Source: Pseudopyrenochaeta lycopersici (taxonomy: Eukaryota; Ascomycota; Dothideomycetes; Pleosporales; Pseudopyrenochaetaceae). From it: DNA of 64,000 nt. This document shows positions 1-9,841 of the stretch, piece by piece (the first letter of the stretch is position 1; every line of letters begins with the position of its first letter). The notes under the pieces were generated by a model. The model worked only from the letters and a program-made list of their open reading frames with translations, ran no database searches and was not told the origin of the DNA. The position numbers and the translations under genes are program-made. Location: the NCBI GenBank assembly GCA_003313425.1, contig NHZP01000102.1, positions 1-64,000 of the forward strand. The letters run 5' to 3'.

Positions 1-83
1 TACCCTAACCCTAACCCTAACCCTAACCCTAACCCTAACCCTAACCCTAACCCTAACCCTAACCCTAACCCTAACCCTAACCC
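1..83. repeat. Terminal telomere repeat
   Basis: About 13.5 tandem CCCTAA units start at base 3 and run without a break to base 83. The C-rich strand reads inward, as expected for the left end of a chromosome capped with TTAGGG. It joins directly to the inside of a structured element at the bases TTACTTACC, so the chromosome end was healed within the array. Confidence 0.97.
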
Positions 84-377
84 TTACTTACCAGGGCTTT
101 TGCCCCTAGTCTCCAAGGAGCCTAACCCTTCGGTACTCCCTCCAGTCGCGGGCAAAGCTTAGAGTAAAGCCGTCGTGGTCCCGAGCGCAAGGCTCCTGAC
201 CACTTGACAACTTTCTAGTGAAAGGAATCATATATACGCAAAACGCCACACTAGAAAGTTGTCGGAGGGGCCCGTGCCCCAACTCGACCCATGTCTGCGC
301 TCTCTCGAGCCACACCCCCATGTGACCCAGCCTGTCTTCCAGCCACAGGGAAAATGAACTTACGCAATTTTTTTTTT
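84..377 (-). repeat. Structured element E1, left part lost
   Basis: First copy of the unit-boundary element. H1 to H4 are missing because the telomere replaces them. H5 is TAGTCTCC..GGAGCCTA, the H6 cap pair is C-G, H7 sits inside GTGGTC..GACCAC, and H8 has the full CACTAGAAAGTTG right arm at 242-260. It ends in a ten-base T-run at 368-377. Confidence 0.75.
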
Positions 378-592
378 GAGAGTTGGTATTCCATCCCAGG
401 GAGGGCTCACACCATTAACAAATTCAGCCTACGCTACCAACCCATTTACATCCCACACTGTGTACTGTAAACACATCAGAATACAATAACATATAAATAA
501 TACAAATCTGTATACTTCCAACGAGAAGTAGAAAACACGATGCTCCCTACATCAGCATGCGCCCAACCGCAAACACCTACCAGTGTCACATA

Positions 593-1391
593 TCAACATC
601 GTAAGACTCGCTGACGAGGACATGACAGCCAGTCTTCGCCTCCCGGGTGTACTTTTCCTACGGCATCGCTGATCCCAGCAAACCAACCAGACATTTTATC
701 TGGATATACACAAGAAAACGCATCCCAACGTTCAAACCTGGAGTGAACCCCCAACACTTCGCTACACGGCTTGCACACAGCCTGTAAATGGCATTCGCAT
801 AACGAGCCGCTAGAGAGACCCCCCAGGTCCAACAGAACGAACAACATACTAATAAGAGTAGCATCCGCAGCCTGCCCATCCGGCAAGACAATAAGAGGCA
901 GCACCCGCTGCAGAAACACATCGAATGTCTGCACAGAAAGCTTCGCAAACGCAACAAGGCTCCGCACTTCGCCATTCTGGACAACGTCCACCTTTACCAC
1001 AAAGAGTGCGCATCGACAACCATCACTTGCGCAAAACTCCATGTAGTCCTCTAGACAAGATGCGTGTTGTTCGTCCACGCACTGCTGAGGAGGCTTCCCG
1101 CTCTCCTTGGTGCACCACCAACGCACCTCGCCATTGAGTGCAAGGTGGCAGGTAATCGAAACACCGCGTTCTACAAACACTACACCTACGTCAGATGATC
1201 TTGTTTTTAACTTCTACAGTAAAAAGATCAAGACACCTACGGGGCACGTGATCCCTCACAGCCTGAAAAGTATTACCGCTCCACACAGAAGGAACCCCTC
1301 TTTCACCTACACGTAAAGTGTACGGGCAAAATACAACGGATGGTCTACCAACCGTACCTACCAGAAACCTTTGTCCAGGCCGCGACACCAT
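593..1391 (-). CDS. U1: family A protein, two exons
   Basis: Function unknown; this is the telomere-most member of the array's main gene family. Exon 1 is 1391-1241, a 55-nt intron is 1240-1186 (GTAGGT donor, CTGAC close to its GTAG end), and exon 2 is 1185-593, giving about 247 aa. The start is the ATG following GCG, as in other members. Exon 1 ends in V-R-D-H-V-P. Exon 2 shows WWCTKESGKPPQQC, then V-A-F-A-K-L-S-V, a CxCx5CxxC knuckle near residues 180-191 that could bind zinc, and WFAGISDAVG near the C-terminus. No signal peptide or membrane segment is obvious. The splice sites are inferred from sequence and keep the frame. Confidence 0.72.
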
Positions 1392-1493
1392 CGCTATCAC
1401 ATATACTCCCTAGGAACAAGAGAAGAAGACAAGCGCTACACGCTAATGCTACACAAGCACCACATCCATGGATGATATAAAGACAAGAAAAGA

Positions 1494-1502
1494 CTCTTAT
1501 AT
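1494..1502 (-). promoter_or_regulatory. U1 TATA box
   Basis: TATAAGAG on the minus strand, 103 bp before the start codon. Unlike most units it lacks the G/C palindrome just downstream. Confidence 0.6.
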
Positions 1503-1524
1503 GTCCCTCCAGACCTTGCGCAAC

Positions 1525-1929
1525 GCCAAGAGCACCTAGTCCCTAGCAGGCAATGTGGTGCCCCGTCCCTGCGTCCATGTTCATAGACCAATCAGACTGA
1601 CGTTCTGAAAAAGAGTGGGCAAGCAGTGATCATCTGACCCACACAGTCCGTGCTCTGCTTTGCTTACAGGGGACAGCGCCTCTAGGCTTTAAAAAGCCTA
1701 ACCCTTCGGTACTCCCTCCAGTCGTAGGCTCTGCTTACAGTAAAGTGTCAGGGGTCAAGGAGCGCAAGGCTCCTGACCACTTGACAACTTTCTAGTGAAA
1801 GGAATCATATATAGGCGGAACGCCACACTAGAAAGTTGAGGGAGGGTCTGTGCGCTCTCCGCGCCACAGCTAACGTGACTCTGCATCGCCCTCCAGCCAC
1901 AGCAAAATCGGACTTACGCATTTTTTTTT
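1525..1929 (-). repeat. Structured element E2
   Basis: A complete copy and a good reference. H3 is CAGA..TCTG, H4 AAGCAG..CTGCTT, H5 TAGGCTTT..AAAGCCTA, cap pair C-G, H7 AGGAGC..GCTCCT nested in GGTC..GACC, and H8 has an inner GGCG-gaa-CGCC stem. It ends in T9. A further conserved AAGGG..CCCTT hairpin lies beyond the T-run, to about 1970. Confidence 0.8.
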
Positions 1930-2214
1930 GCAGATGGTGTTCCATCCCAAGGGCGCCCACACCCTTCCTGACCAAGCTCCGCACCTCAAATTCTTAGTGC
2001 TTAACAACGCACTACCATTACAATATTCGTACTATTTTCTAACAGAAAAAAAAACTAGAGTACTATACATACTCACAACATAACATAAATAATAGTCATA
2101 GTCAACTTCTGCTGTAAAACAAAAAGTGTTCCATCTTAAGGTACGGCGTTTTCCACGCACATATACTACTCCGTACCCATACGTAAAGACAAAGAACACC
2201 CAACACAACTGTCC

Positions 2215-3002
2215 TTACAAGCAGCAAGTCAACCAGTCTTCTCCTGACGGCTGTATAATGCCTACTGCATCGCTGAGTCCACCAAACCAACCGCTCCATT
2301 CTTCCGGATAAATACCCATAAATTGTTCAACAGACTGAAATCGGGCAAACGCCCACTGTGCCGATGCGCAAGGCTCACATATAATGTCCAAAGTGCACGC
2401 GCAATCCACGACACTACCGTAGTGCCCAATGAACAATGCATCAAACAATGCTTCCACAGCTGACGCGTCCGCCATACGACAACCCGGTGATAGTACCACA
2501 AGCGGTAGAATGCGCTGCACCAACACATCCAGTGCCTCTAAGCAGAGCTGCGCAAACGCAACATGGCTCCGCACCTCCCCATCCGGGTGGAGTGCATCCA
2601 CCTTAAAAACCAAGAGTGACTGTCTTGCGCGCCCCCATGCACAAAGTTCCTTGTGATGCTTTAAACACTCCGTATGTTTCTGAGAAACGCACTGCGGAGG
2701 AGGCTTCCCGCTCTCTTTGGTAATCCACCAAATCCGTCTACCCGAAAACTCCACATGAAACGTGAGAGAAACACCACGTTCCATAAATACTACGTTCATG
2801 TCAGATGGCTCCCCGACTGACATCTACAACGAGAGAAAGAGAAACACTTACTGGGCACGTGATCTCTCACGGATTGCCACTCTATGGGTGTCGAGACATA
2901 CACCATGCAGGAAGTCCCTTCCTCTAACGCTTCTACAACAGAGAATAAATCTGTTGCACAACTAGCCTCCGCGTAAAAAACCTCTCCAGATTGCGATTCC
3001 AT
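2215..3002 (-). CDS. U2: family A protein, two exons
   Basis: Exon 1 is 3002-2852 (151 nt, starting MESQSGE), the intron is 2851-2790 (62 nt, GTAAGT donor, CTGAC branch, GTAG end), and exon 2 is 2789-2215; product about 241 aa. Joining restores V-R-D-H-V-P-I-F-M-E-R-G. Exon 1 carries a conserved E-E-G-T-S-C stretch seen as Q-E-G-S-S-C in U4 and U35. Exon 2 has WWITKESGKPPPQC, RQSLLVFKVD, a CACTLDIICEPC knuckle and WFGGLSDAVG. Exon 1 length is identical in U1, U4 and U35, which supports the model. Function unknown. Confidence 0.78.
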
Positions 3003-3070
3003 CTTAAACGAACGAAAAAAAAAACCCGTAATGTTCAGTCCCTTCAGAACATGCAGCACCTCCATACAAA

Positions 3071-3095
3071 CAGATCCTCTGTTGTGTCTTATATA
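3071..3095 (-). promoter_or_regulatory. U2 TATA box and ACAG..CTGT palindrome
   Basis: TATATAAGAC lies at 3086-3095 on the minus strand. Just downstream is an ACAGA-tcc-TCTGT inverted repeat, which replaces the G/C palindrome used in other units. The same class is seen in U20, U33 and U35. Confidence 0.6.
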
Positions 3096-3114
3096 TCCCT
3101 CTACATTGGTGTAT

Positions 3115-3565
3115 ACCAAGAGTTACTAGTCCCTAGAGAGCAACCAAGTGCACATTCCATGCCTCTACGTCCATAGGCCAATCAGAAAGCTGATTGAAAA
3201 AAGAGTGGGCAAGCAGCGATCATCTGACCCGCACCGTCCGTGCTCTGCTCTGCTTAGTAAGTGCAGCGCCCTAAACTACTCGTAGTTTAACGCTCCGCTG
3301 CCTAGTCCCTAGGCGTGCCCTGCTTAACGGTAAAGTGTCCGTAGTCAGGAGCACAAGGCTCCCGACCACTTGACAACTTTCTAGTGAAAGGAATCATATA
3401 TAGGCGGAACGCCACACTAGAAAGTTGTCGTGGCTGGGGAGTGACCTCCCCGCACACCAAGGAATGCCTGAACGGCATGTACCTCCAGAACCGCGCTAAA
3501 CTGCGCACAGGGCAATTGACAACTTCTTTTTGCGCCACACTCTGTCGTACTTAGCCAAAATTTCT
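3115..3565 (-). repeat. Structured element E3, variant right domain
   Basis: H3 is CAATCAG-aaag-CTGATTG, H5 TAAACTAC..GTAGTTTA, H7 AGGAGC-acaag-GCTCC. After the cap it carries a second CTAG-tcc-CTAG hairpin at 3302-3313, normally found only at H1. Right of H8 the usual domain is replaced by the GTGACCTCCC-type domain also present in E13, E23 and E34. Confidence 0.7.
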
Positions 3566-3760
3566 TTTGAGGGAAAACACCTTACAAAATTTCTTTTGAG
3601 GGAAAACACCTTACAAAAATTCCATGGCAGCACAATGTGGTACATCCAGACACTCCGTACAACACAGAACACAGTGACTACAGAACAACAATCTATTCGT
3701 CTCCTAAAACGCAAGTCCCTATAGTACATTAACAACCGTAAATCAAGAATACAGATGTAT

Positions 3761-4515
3761 CTAGTCTGCTCCACCTTCCACAGCCTCCGCCGTTTGTAAA
3801 TGCGCTGCAACAACCTTACGGTCCACGCGCAGGGTGTGACAGGGACCACAGTCACACAAATCATCCTTACTGTGCCGGGAACCCCGTTTGGCTTTGCCTT
3901 TTCCAAGCCACATATGTCGCAAAGAACACCTTGCACCAGGCGACAAACTGGAAATCGTACCATCGCCGTGTGAGGTAGGTTCGACCACACGAACCATACA
4001 CACTTCCACCTGCATACCGTCCTTGAAGTGAACATAACACAGCTCGTTTTGCGGACCCACGCATATTTGATGCTTATACTGGCTGCACCTACCAGTACGC
4101 CCACTCTTCGTGAACACCGTGCACTACATCGCCATGTTAGCTTTCCTAACCATACAGTCGAAAAGTTTGCCCCCACTGCTCTGTCACTAGAGGCAAAAGA
4201 CATCACTACCTTCTCCAAGTCGCAAAGAAACGGCTCTTTGCCGACATACTTCATCATATCACTGTGCTCCTGCAAATGTCTCTCCCGCAGCTCACGCCTA
4301 GCGGGGCCAGCCTTCCGCGGCAACACAGCCGTGTTGTTGTGCTTGCCGACATGCCTACGACAGGCAACACCTCTACGTTTGCCATCCAACGGTTTGCGGA
4401 ACAAGTCGCTCCACGCCAACACATTACCATGACGACTAGAGGTGCCCACATCGCATCCACTATACATTGCATCCGCATCGTCCCGCATGTCCTTCTTGGA
4501 GGAGCGCTGATTCAT
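3761..4515 (-). CDS. U3: unrelated protein in the gene slot, probably two exons
   Basis: Not recognised, and not visibly family A. Exon 1 starts at the ATG 4515-4513 (MNQRSSKKD) and is rich in basic residues. Exon 2 runs 4123-3761 after a CTAAC branch and GTAG acceptor, and ends with a C-D-C-G-P-C cluster. The donor is ambiguous: GTATGG at 4155 gives a 32-nt intron, and a weaker GTGGGG at 4176 gives 53 nt, closer to the other units. Either keeps phase 0 and yields 233-240 aa, about the family A size. The same frame stays open over a longer stretch, but that reading runs into E3 and is less likely. Confidence 0.5.
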
Positions 4516-4604
4516 GCTACGCAAAAAGACAGTACCTACCAGTGCAACTCCATGCACACGCGGCAAGACAATCCGCGAGAAGGAAAAAGGAGAATAAGAA
4601 AGAG

Positions 4605-4637
4605 AGGGACGGGGAGCCCCCTCCCCTCTTATTATAT
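4605..4637 (-). promoter_or_regulatory. U3 TATA box and G/C palindrome
   Basis: TATAATAAGAG at 4626-4636 with a GGGGAG..CTCCCC inverted repeat directly downstream. Confidence 0.6.
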
Positions 4638-4686
4638 GCCGCACCTCCATGTCGCCATGTGACTTTTGCCCACTTTCCTTGTGTAG

Positions 4687-5103
4687 TGCCAAGAGCACCT
4701 AGTCCCTAGTTGGCAGTGTGGTGCCCATTCCATGCTGTCTATGTTCATAGACCAATCAGATAGATAATCTGAGAAGTGTGGCAACACAATGATCCGATGA
4801 TCATCACGCACAGTCCGTGCGTTGTGTTACTTACAAGGGGCAGCGCCTCTAAACTAATTCTAGTTTAACCCTTCGGTATTCGTTCCACTCACAGGCTCTG
4901 CTTAGAGGTAAAGCCGTCGTGGTCCCGAGCGCAAGGCTCTCGACCACTTGACAACTTTCTAGTGAAAGGAATCATATATACACAAGAAAGTTGACAGAAT
5001 GGGCCCGTGCCCATCACAACCCGTCTGTGCGCAGAACCCGCCACAGCTAACGTGACCCTGCGTGACTGTCAGCCACAGGGAAATTGGACTTAGCCAATTT
5101 TTT
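4687..5103 (-). repeat. Structured element E4
   Basis: H3 is CAGAT..ATCTG. H4 is AACACA..TGTGTT, a full replacement of the AAGCAG..CTGCTT pairing. H5 is TAAACTA..TAGTTTA, cap pair C-G, H7 CCCGAGC..GCTCTCG. H8 has the CACAAGAAAGTTG right arm. Confidence 0.78.
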
Positions 5104-5396
5104 GAAGACTCGATGTTCCATCCTGAGGGCTCCCACCCTTACTAACCAAGCTCCGCCATACAAATTCTTTGTTACTCTTCCTACTGCCGTATAACCCCTA
5201 CATTATAACGTTAGTATATATTAGACTAAATAGTAACTCAATTTTCAAGGAAAATAAATAAAATAAAAGACATATACAACACATACTTGCTATTCAAAAA
5301 TCTACACCCATAACCATAGCTTTAAAGGCGCCACCGGTCCCTTACTAAGACATGACACTGACTGAATACGTCCTCCTATAACAACCTGCCTATTCT

Positions 5397-6181
5397 TCAT
5401 AGCCGGCACGTTAACCACTGCTCTCCTTCCGGCTGCATTATCCCTACTGCATCACTGATCCTAATAAACCAATAAAGCTTTGACACCGGCCTTACAGAAG
5501 AAAATCCTTCTGAACGATTAAACCGCCGTTTTTCATAAGACACTGACTCGCACTCTTTGCAACGCTTATCGAGCTTGCACCCGCAGTCCACGGAAGTTCC
5601 ATAACACCCAAGGTCTAACCCGTAAAACACTGTAGTAACAACAGAGACATCCGCCGTCTTGCCGGAGGGCAATACGAGAAGAGGTAGGACGCGCTGCACA
5701 ACCACCTCCAGTACCTCTACCGAGAGCTTCGCAAAAGTAACATGGCTCCGCACCACCCTATCCTGATGGAGCGCCTCCACCTTGAGGACCAGGAGCGACT
5801 GCCGGGTAACCCCCTCTGCACACAGTTCCTTGTGGTACTGTAAACACTCCGTGTGCTTCTGAGAAACGCATTCGCGAGGAAGCCGTCCACTCTCTTTGGT
5901 CACCCACCAAGATTGTCTCCCCGACAAATCCAAGGAGAGAGTGAGAGAAATACCGCGTTTCATGAATACTGCACTCATGTCAGATAGGCTCCCCTACTGC
6001 CATCGCCAACGACACAAAGAGATCACCTACCCGGCACGTGACCCCTCACTACGTTAAACTCTGCCTCTGTCTCTACCGACACCGCGCAAGAAGATCCTTC
6101 TTGCAGCCCATCTATCGTCGATGGGAGGATAGGGGTGCCAGCGAAACCCGCCTCAGCCTCTTGCCCAGTGTGCGATGCCAT
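5397..6181 (-). CDS. U4: family A protein, two exons
   Basis: Exon 1 is 6181-6031 (starts MASHTGQEAEAG), the intron is 6030-5969 (62 nt, GTAGGT donor, CTGAC branch, GCAG end), exon 2 is 5968-5397; about 240 aa. Exon 1 has LQEGSSC and V-R-G-H-V-P. Exon 2 has W-W-V-T-K-E-S-G-R-L-P, a CGCKLDKRCKEC knuckle and, in place of the usual W-F-x-G, WFIRISDAVG. The whole unit recurs as U31. Function unknown. Confidence 0.78.
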
Positions 6182-6227
6182 CGCAGTGTAGAAAAGATGA
6201 AACTACACAAAGTAGAACACTCCGTGC

Positions 6228-6254
6228 GCGGGGAGGGGGCTCCCCTCTTTTATA
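6228..6254 (-). promoter_or_regulatory. U4 TATA box and G/C palindrome
   Basis: TATAAAAGAG at 6245-6254, followed by GGGGAG-gggg-CTCCCC, which probably spans the transcript start. Confidence 0.65.
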
Positions 6255-6276
6255 TGTCGATGTCTATGCTGTCTTT

Positions 6277-6684
6277 GCCAAGAGACACTAGTCCCTAGCA
6301 GGCAATAATGTGCCCCTTCCATGCTGTCTACGTTCATAGACCAATCACAGTACTGATTGAGAGAAAAGTGGGCAAGCAGTGATCATCTGACCCGCGACGT
6401 CCGTGCTCTGCTTTGCTTACAGGGGCTTTTGCCTCTAGCCTCTAAAGAGCCTAACCCTTCGGTACTCCCTCCAGTCGTGGCAACGCATACAATGTAAAGT
6501 GTCAGGGGTCAAGGAGCGCAAGGCTCCTGACCACTTGACAACTTTCTAGTGAAAGGAATCATATATAGGCAAAACGCCACACTAGAAAGTTGAGTCGGGG
6601 CCCGTGCCCCCCCATGTGCCACATCTCCTGCTGACTCGGCGTGCCCTCCAGCCACACGGAAAATGGACTTACGCATTTTTTTTT
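6277..6684 (-). repeat. Structured element E5
   Basis: H3 pairs CAATCA with TGATTG, H4 AGCAG..CTGCT, H5 TAGCCTCT..AGAGCCTA with one C.C mismatch, cap C-G, H7 AGGAGC..GCTCCT, H8 full arm with GGC..GCC. T9 at its end. Confidence 0.78.
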
Positions 6685-6906
6685 CTTTGGAGATGGTGTT
6701 CCATCCTAAGGATGTGGACGCCCTTCATAACTGAACGACACGCAATACACAACGACAATAATGTACACATTACCATAACACAGTTAAATAAAATAACTCA
6801 TACCTACACTCTGTTACTATAACCTACTATTACATTATACACTGTATAAACGCACCTTGTACTCTTTACGTCTGTACAGCCAAAGAAATTCCATACCAAA
6901 ACGCCA

Positions 6907-7656
6907 TCACATCGTCCTAACAACCCAGACAGGTTTATCAGGGTCCACCTGCGCATCAAAGCTTCGAAGCCGACCGTCGCTACTCCCAGTGCAATCAGGG
7001 CATACTTCATGCATACAACATACACAGAAGGCGCCTCCACGAAAACCGCCACCAACGAGAACATCAACTGCGCGCTCCCACTGCTTACACTCCAAGCAGC
7101 CTCTTACTAAAGGCTCAAAGGCTACGCCCCATTTAGCGCGCCCCAAAATATTGGTCACCACAGCATCCAACGACCGTTGACTAAGCTTAGCATGAAAGAG
7201 AGTCTCCCTGACAGCGCATCCACACCAGGGCCCTCCAAGGACCTGCACAACAATGTGAGACGAGGGACTACGTTCTCCAAAGACGCCTTCGCCTTCAGCA
7301 GTCTCCAAAGCCCGCCACCTGTTCTTCCCCACAGGCCGTAGGGGCAACCGAGTCAACCACCACGTAGCACGGTTTGCGGACACAACGCAGACCAACGACA
7401 CATCCTGTTCCACCAAAGCTGTGTGTCTATCAGTTGGGCTCCCCAACTTCTTCCGTGTCTAGAAAGGATAATAAAAGAGACACTTACCAGGCACGTGATC
7501 TCTCACGAACCGTACTTCGTCAGCGTCCTCCAGCCTGACCACTGCGTCTGGCATAGGCCACGTATTCAGCCAAACAGAAAAGCTTCTCAGCAGTCGCGCC
7601 GCATCCTCGCATGACGTCCTTCGTTCCGAGACCCATTCAGACAACGTCCTCTTCAT
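6907..7656 (-). CDS. U5: divergent family A protein, C-terminally short
   Basis: Exon 1 is 7656-7488 (starts MKRTLSEWVSERR, ends V-R-D-H-V-P), the intron is 7487-7419 (69 nt, GTAAGT donor, CTGAT branch, internal AGTTGGG..CCCAACT hairpin), exon 2 is 7418-6907; about 226 aa. It keeps L-V-E-Q and W-W-L-T but has lost the K-E-S-G core. The knuckle is C-V-C-C-M-H-E-V-C-P-D-C. The protein stops at D-P-D-K-P-V-W-V-V-R-T-M, so the S-D-A-V-G tail is absent. Exact copies occur as U12 and U22, so the change predates the duplications. Confidence 0.7.
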
Positions 7657-7811
7657 AGCTCCGCAATGTTAACAAGAAAAGTGCCTATAGAGACACTCTC
7701 ACGGCTACGATCCACATCAAACCACTTCCGTGTCGCGCGCAAAATGCGTCCCACCAGGAAACAGCATACGCTGCAGTAAGAGAATCCCCCAGGGGAATAG
7801 AGCCCATGCGC

Positions 7812-7835
7812 GGGAGAGGGGGCTCCCCTCTTATA
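7812..7835 (-). promoter_or_regulatory. U5 TATA box and G/C palindrome
   Basis: TATAAGAG at 7828-7835 with a GGGAG..CTCCC inverted repeat downstream. Confidence 0.65.
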
Positions 7836-7854
7836 CATCTCTGTCTTGCGCAAT

Positions 7855-8275
7855 GCCAAGACCACCTAGTCCCTAGCAGGCAATGTGGTGCCCCGTCCCT
7901 GCGTCTACATTCATAGACCAATCAGAATAAAATTCCGAAAAAGAGTGGGCAAACCAAGGTCAAACGACCCGCACCGTCCGTGCTCTGGCTTACTTACAGG
8001 GGCTTATGCCTCTAGTCTTATTCAAGACTAACCCTTCGGTACTCGTTCCACTCGTTGGCAACGCATACGTGTAAAGTGTCGAGGGTCTCCAGCGCAAGGC
8101 TGGTGACCACTTGACAACTTTCTAGTGAAAGGAATCATATATAGGCGGTTCGCCACACTAGAAAGTTGAGTCGGGGCCCGTGCCCCCCCCATGTGCCACA
8201 CCTCCATGTGACTCTGCATCGCCTCCAGCCACAATTCCTGTGGACTTAGCCAAAAAAATTTGGGATTTTTTTTTT
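7855..8275 (-). repeat. Structured element E6
   Basis: H3 is reduced to GAAT..ATTC with an A.C mismatch that becomes G.U on the minus strand. H4 ACCA..TGG, H5 TAGTCTT..AAGACTA, cap C-G, H7 CCAGC..GCTGG, H8 with inner GGCG-gtt-CGCC. The right domain has an AAAAAAATTT insert before the T-run. Confidence 0.75.
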
Positions 8276-8539
8276 CGCACTTACCTTACTGAGCCCAACT
8301 AAATTCATACGACGTCCCCCGTCTACTACCAATACGATACTCTTGCACTACCCTTATTATTATAAGGTATATTCCTAAAAAAATCAAAATAAACTTAAAA
8401 TGTAATCAAATTTAATCATTCTAGAACACTTACTGTATAAGCGCTCACACCCTTATCATGCCAATTCTTAACATCATAGCAAAACTTCGTTTATGTACTG
8501 CATTTCTGTACTACAGCAAAAAAAAGCAAACACTCCCAG

Positions 8540-9335
8540 TTAACACTGAGATGCATCCGCATACCAACAACGCAGCCACTCGGCCCCAAACGGGTACACT
8601 GTACCAGGAGCGTCACTGACACCAGCGAACCACGCTGAATCTCTATTCGGACGCATGCAGTGAAATCTATCCCAACGCTCGAACCGCCGCTGCTTTCTCG
8701 TGAGCGCCGCACAGCATGCGCAGTCTTCATACAAGGTACAACTACACAACGCGCTGCTAGAAAACCGCCCGTTCTCCAACGCAGCGCACACTGCGAGCAA
8801 CAACTGCACATCTGCAGCGTGCCCTCCTGGCAACACCACAAGAGGCAACACACGTTGCACAAACACATCGAGTGTCTCTTCCGAGAGCCGAGCAAAGAAG
8901 ACAATGCTCTGCCAGCGACCACTTATCGGGGTCAGGGTATCCACCTTAAAAACAAGCAAGGCCTGCCGACTATCGCGGAGGGAAATAGAATCAACATAGC
9001 CCCTAAGACATCCGTCATGTTGTTCGTCCACGCACTGCTGAGGAGGCTTCCCGCTCTCCTTCGTGGGCCACCACAATACGCCGCCATCTTCTCTATTATG
9101 GCACGTCATCGATATTCCTTGTTCCACAAGCTCTGTCCCAGAAAACAAAATCAAGTTAGTTAGGCGTCTCTAACTTGTTTACAACGAAAAAGCGCCTACC
9201 GTGCAAGTGCTCCCGCACCCACTGTATGTTAACATCAGTCCCTTCAAACGGCTCCCCGCGCACACCTGGTTCCAGTGTGTCTATCGACCACCTCTTGCTT
9301 CCACCAAGCGAACTCACTCCGGCTTGCGTCTCCAT
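8540..9335 (-). CDS. U6: family A protein, two exons
   Basis: Exon 1 is 9335-9200 (starts METQAG), the intron is 9199-9133 (67 nt, GTAGGC donor, CTAACTAAC branch, ACAG end), exon 2 is 9132-8540; about 242 aa. The join reads V-R-E-H-L-H-E-L-V-E-Q-G. Exon 2 shows WWPTKESGKPPQQC, RQALLVFKVD, knuckle C-S-C-T-L-Y-E-D-C-A-C-C, and WFAGVSDAPG with P in place of V. The first M of a longer open frame (upstream of 9335) is not an ATG. Function unknown. Confidence 0.76.
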
Positions 9336-9381
9336 CGCAGTCAACGAGGAGTTGATCAAGGAAAGACACCACCTCCGTGGG

Positions 9382-9403
9382 TGGGAAGCCCTCCCCTCTT
9401 ATA
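9382..9403 (-). promoter_or_regulatory. U6 TATA box
   Basis: TATAAGAG at 9396-9403, with a weaker GGGAAG..CTCCC inverted repeat. Confidence 0.6.
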
Positions 9404-9426
9404 TATTCCTCGATACCTTGCGCTAC

Positions 9427-9841
9427 GCCAAGATGTGTTAGTCCCTATCAGGCAGCGGAATGCCCCGTCCCTGTGTCTATGTTCATAGCCCAATCATATA
9501 GATGATTCAAAGAAAAGTGGGCAAAGCAGCGTCATCTGACCCGCACCGTCCGTGCTCTGCTTTGCTTACTAAGTGCATTGCCTCTAAACTACTCGTAGTT
9601 TAACGCTTCGCTTCTCGTTCCACTCGAGGCCCTGCTTAATTGTAAAGTGTCCAGGGTAACCAGCGCAAGGCTGGTGACCACTTGACAACTTTCTAGTGAA
9701 AGGAATCATATATACACAAGAAAGTTGACAGAATGGGCCCGTGCCCATCACAACCCATGTCTGCGCTCCCCGCGCCACAGCTAACGTGACCCTGCGTGAC
9801 TGTCAGCCACACACAAAATCGACTTAGCCAATTTTTTTTTT
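9427..9841 (-). repeat. Structured element E7
   Basis: H3 is AATCAT..ATGATT. H4 is perfect over nine bases, GCAAAGCAG..CTGCTTTGC. H5 TAAACTAC..GTAGTTTA, cap pair G-C, H7 ACCAGC..GCTGGT, H8 with the CACAAG arm. T-run of ten. Confidence 0.8.

Noticed and set aside
200..260. A short minus-strand reading M-I-P-F-T-R-K-L-S-S-G that recurs in almost every unit
   Set aside because: It is the translation of the invariant H8 loop and left arm. Frames differ on both sides and stops follow soon; conservation is explained by the structured element.
1690..1715. CTAACCC in H5/H6 as a telomerase RNA template
   Set aside because: The CCC changes to CGC or CAC with compensating changes on the other side of the cap, so the match to the telomere is a by-product of pairing.
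1920..1930. T-runs at the right end of the elements as polymerase III terminators of a + strand RNA
   Set aside because: Tempting because a TATA-like sequence lies at the other end, but wobble pairs indicate the minus strand, E38 lacks a proper run, and the TATA boxes fit the minus-strand genes better.
3496..4698. A continuous 400-codon frame in U3 as one gene
   Set aside because: It would run through the promoter palindrome and into E3; the spliced model 4515-3761 fits the unit layout and has a branch site and acceptor.
4800..4820. A hammerhead-like CTGATGA core around GATCATCTGA
   Set aside because: The required flanking stems and the GAAA partner are not present in consistent positions.
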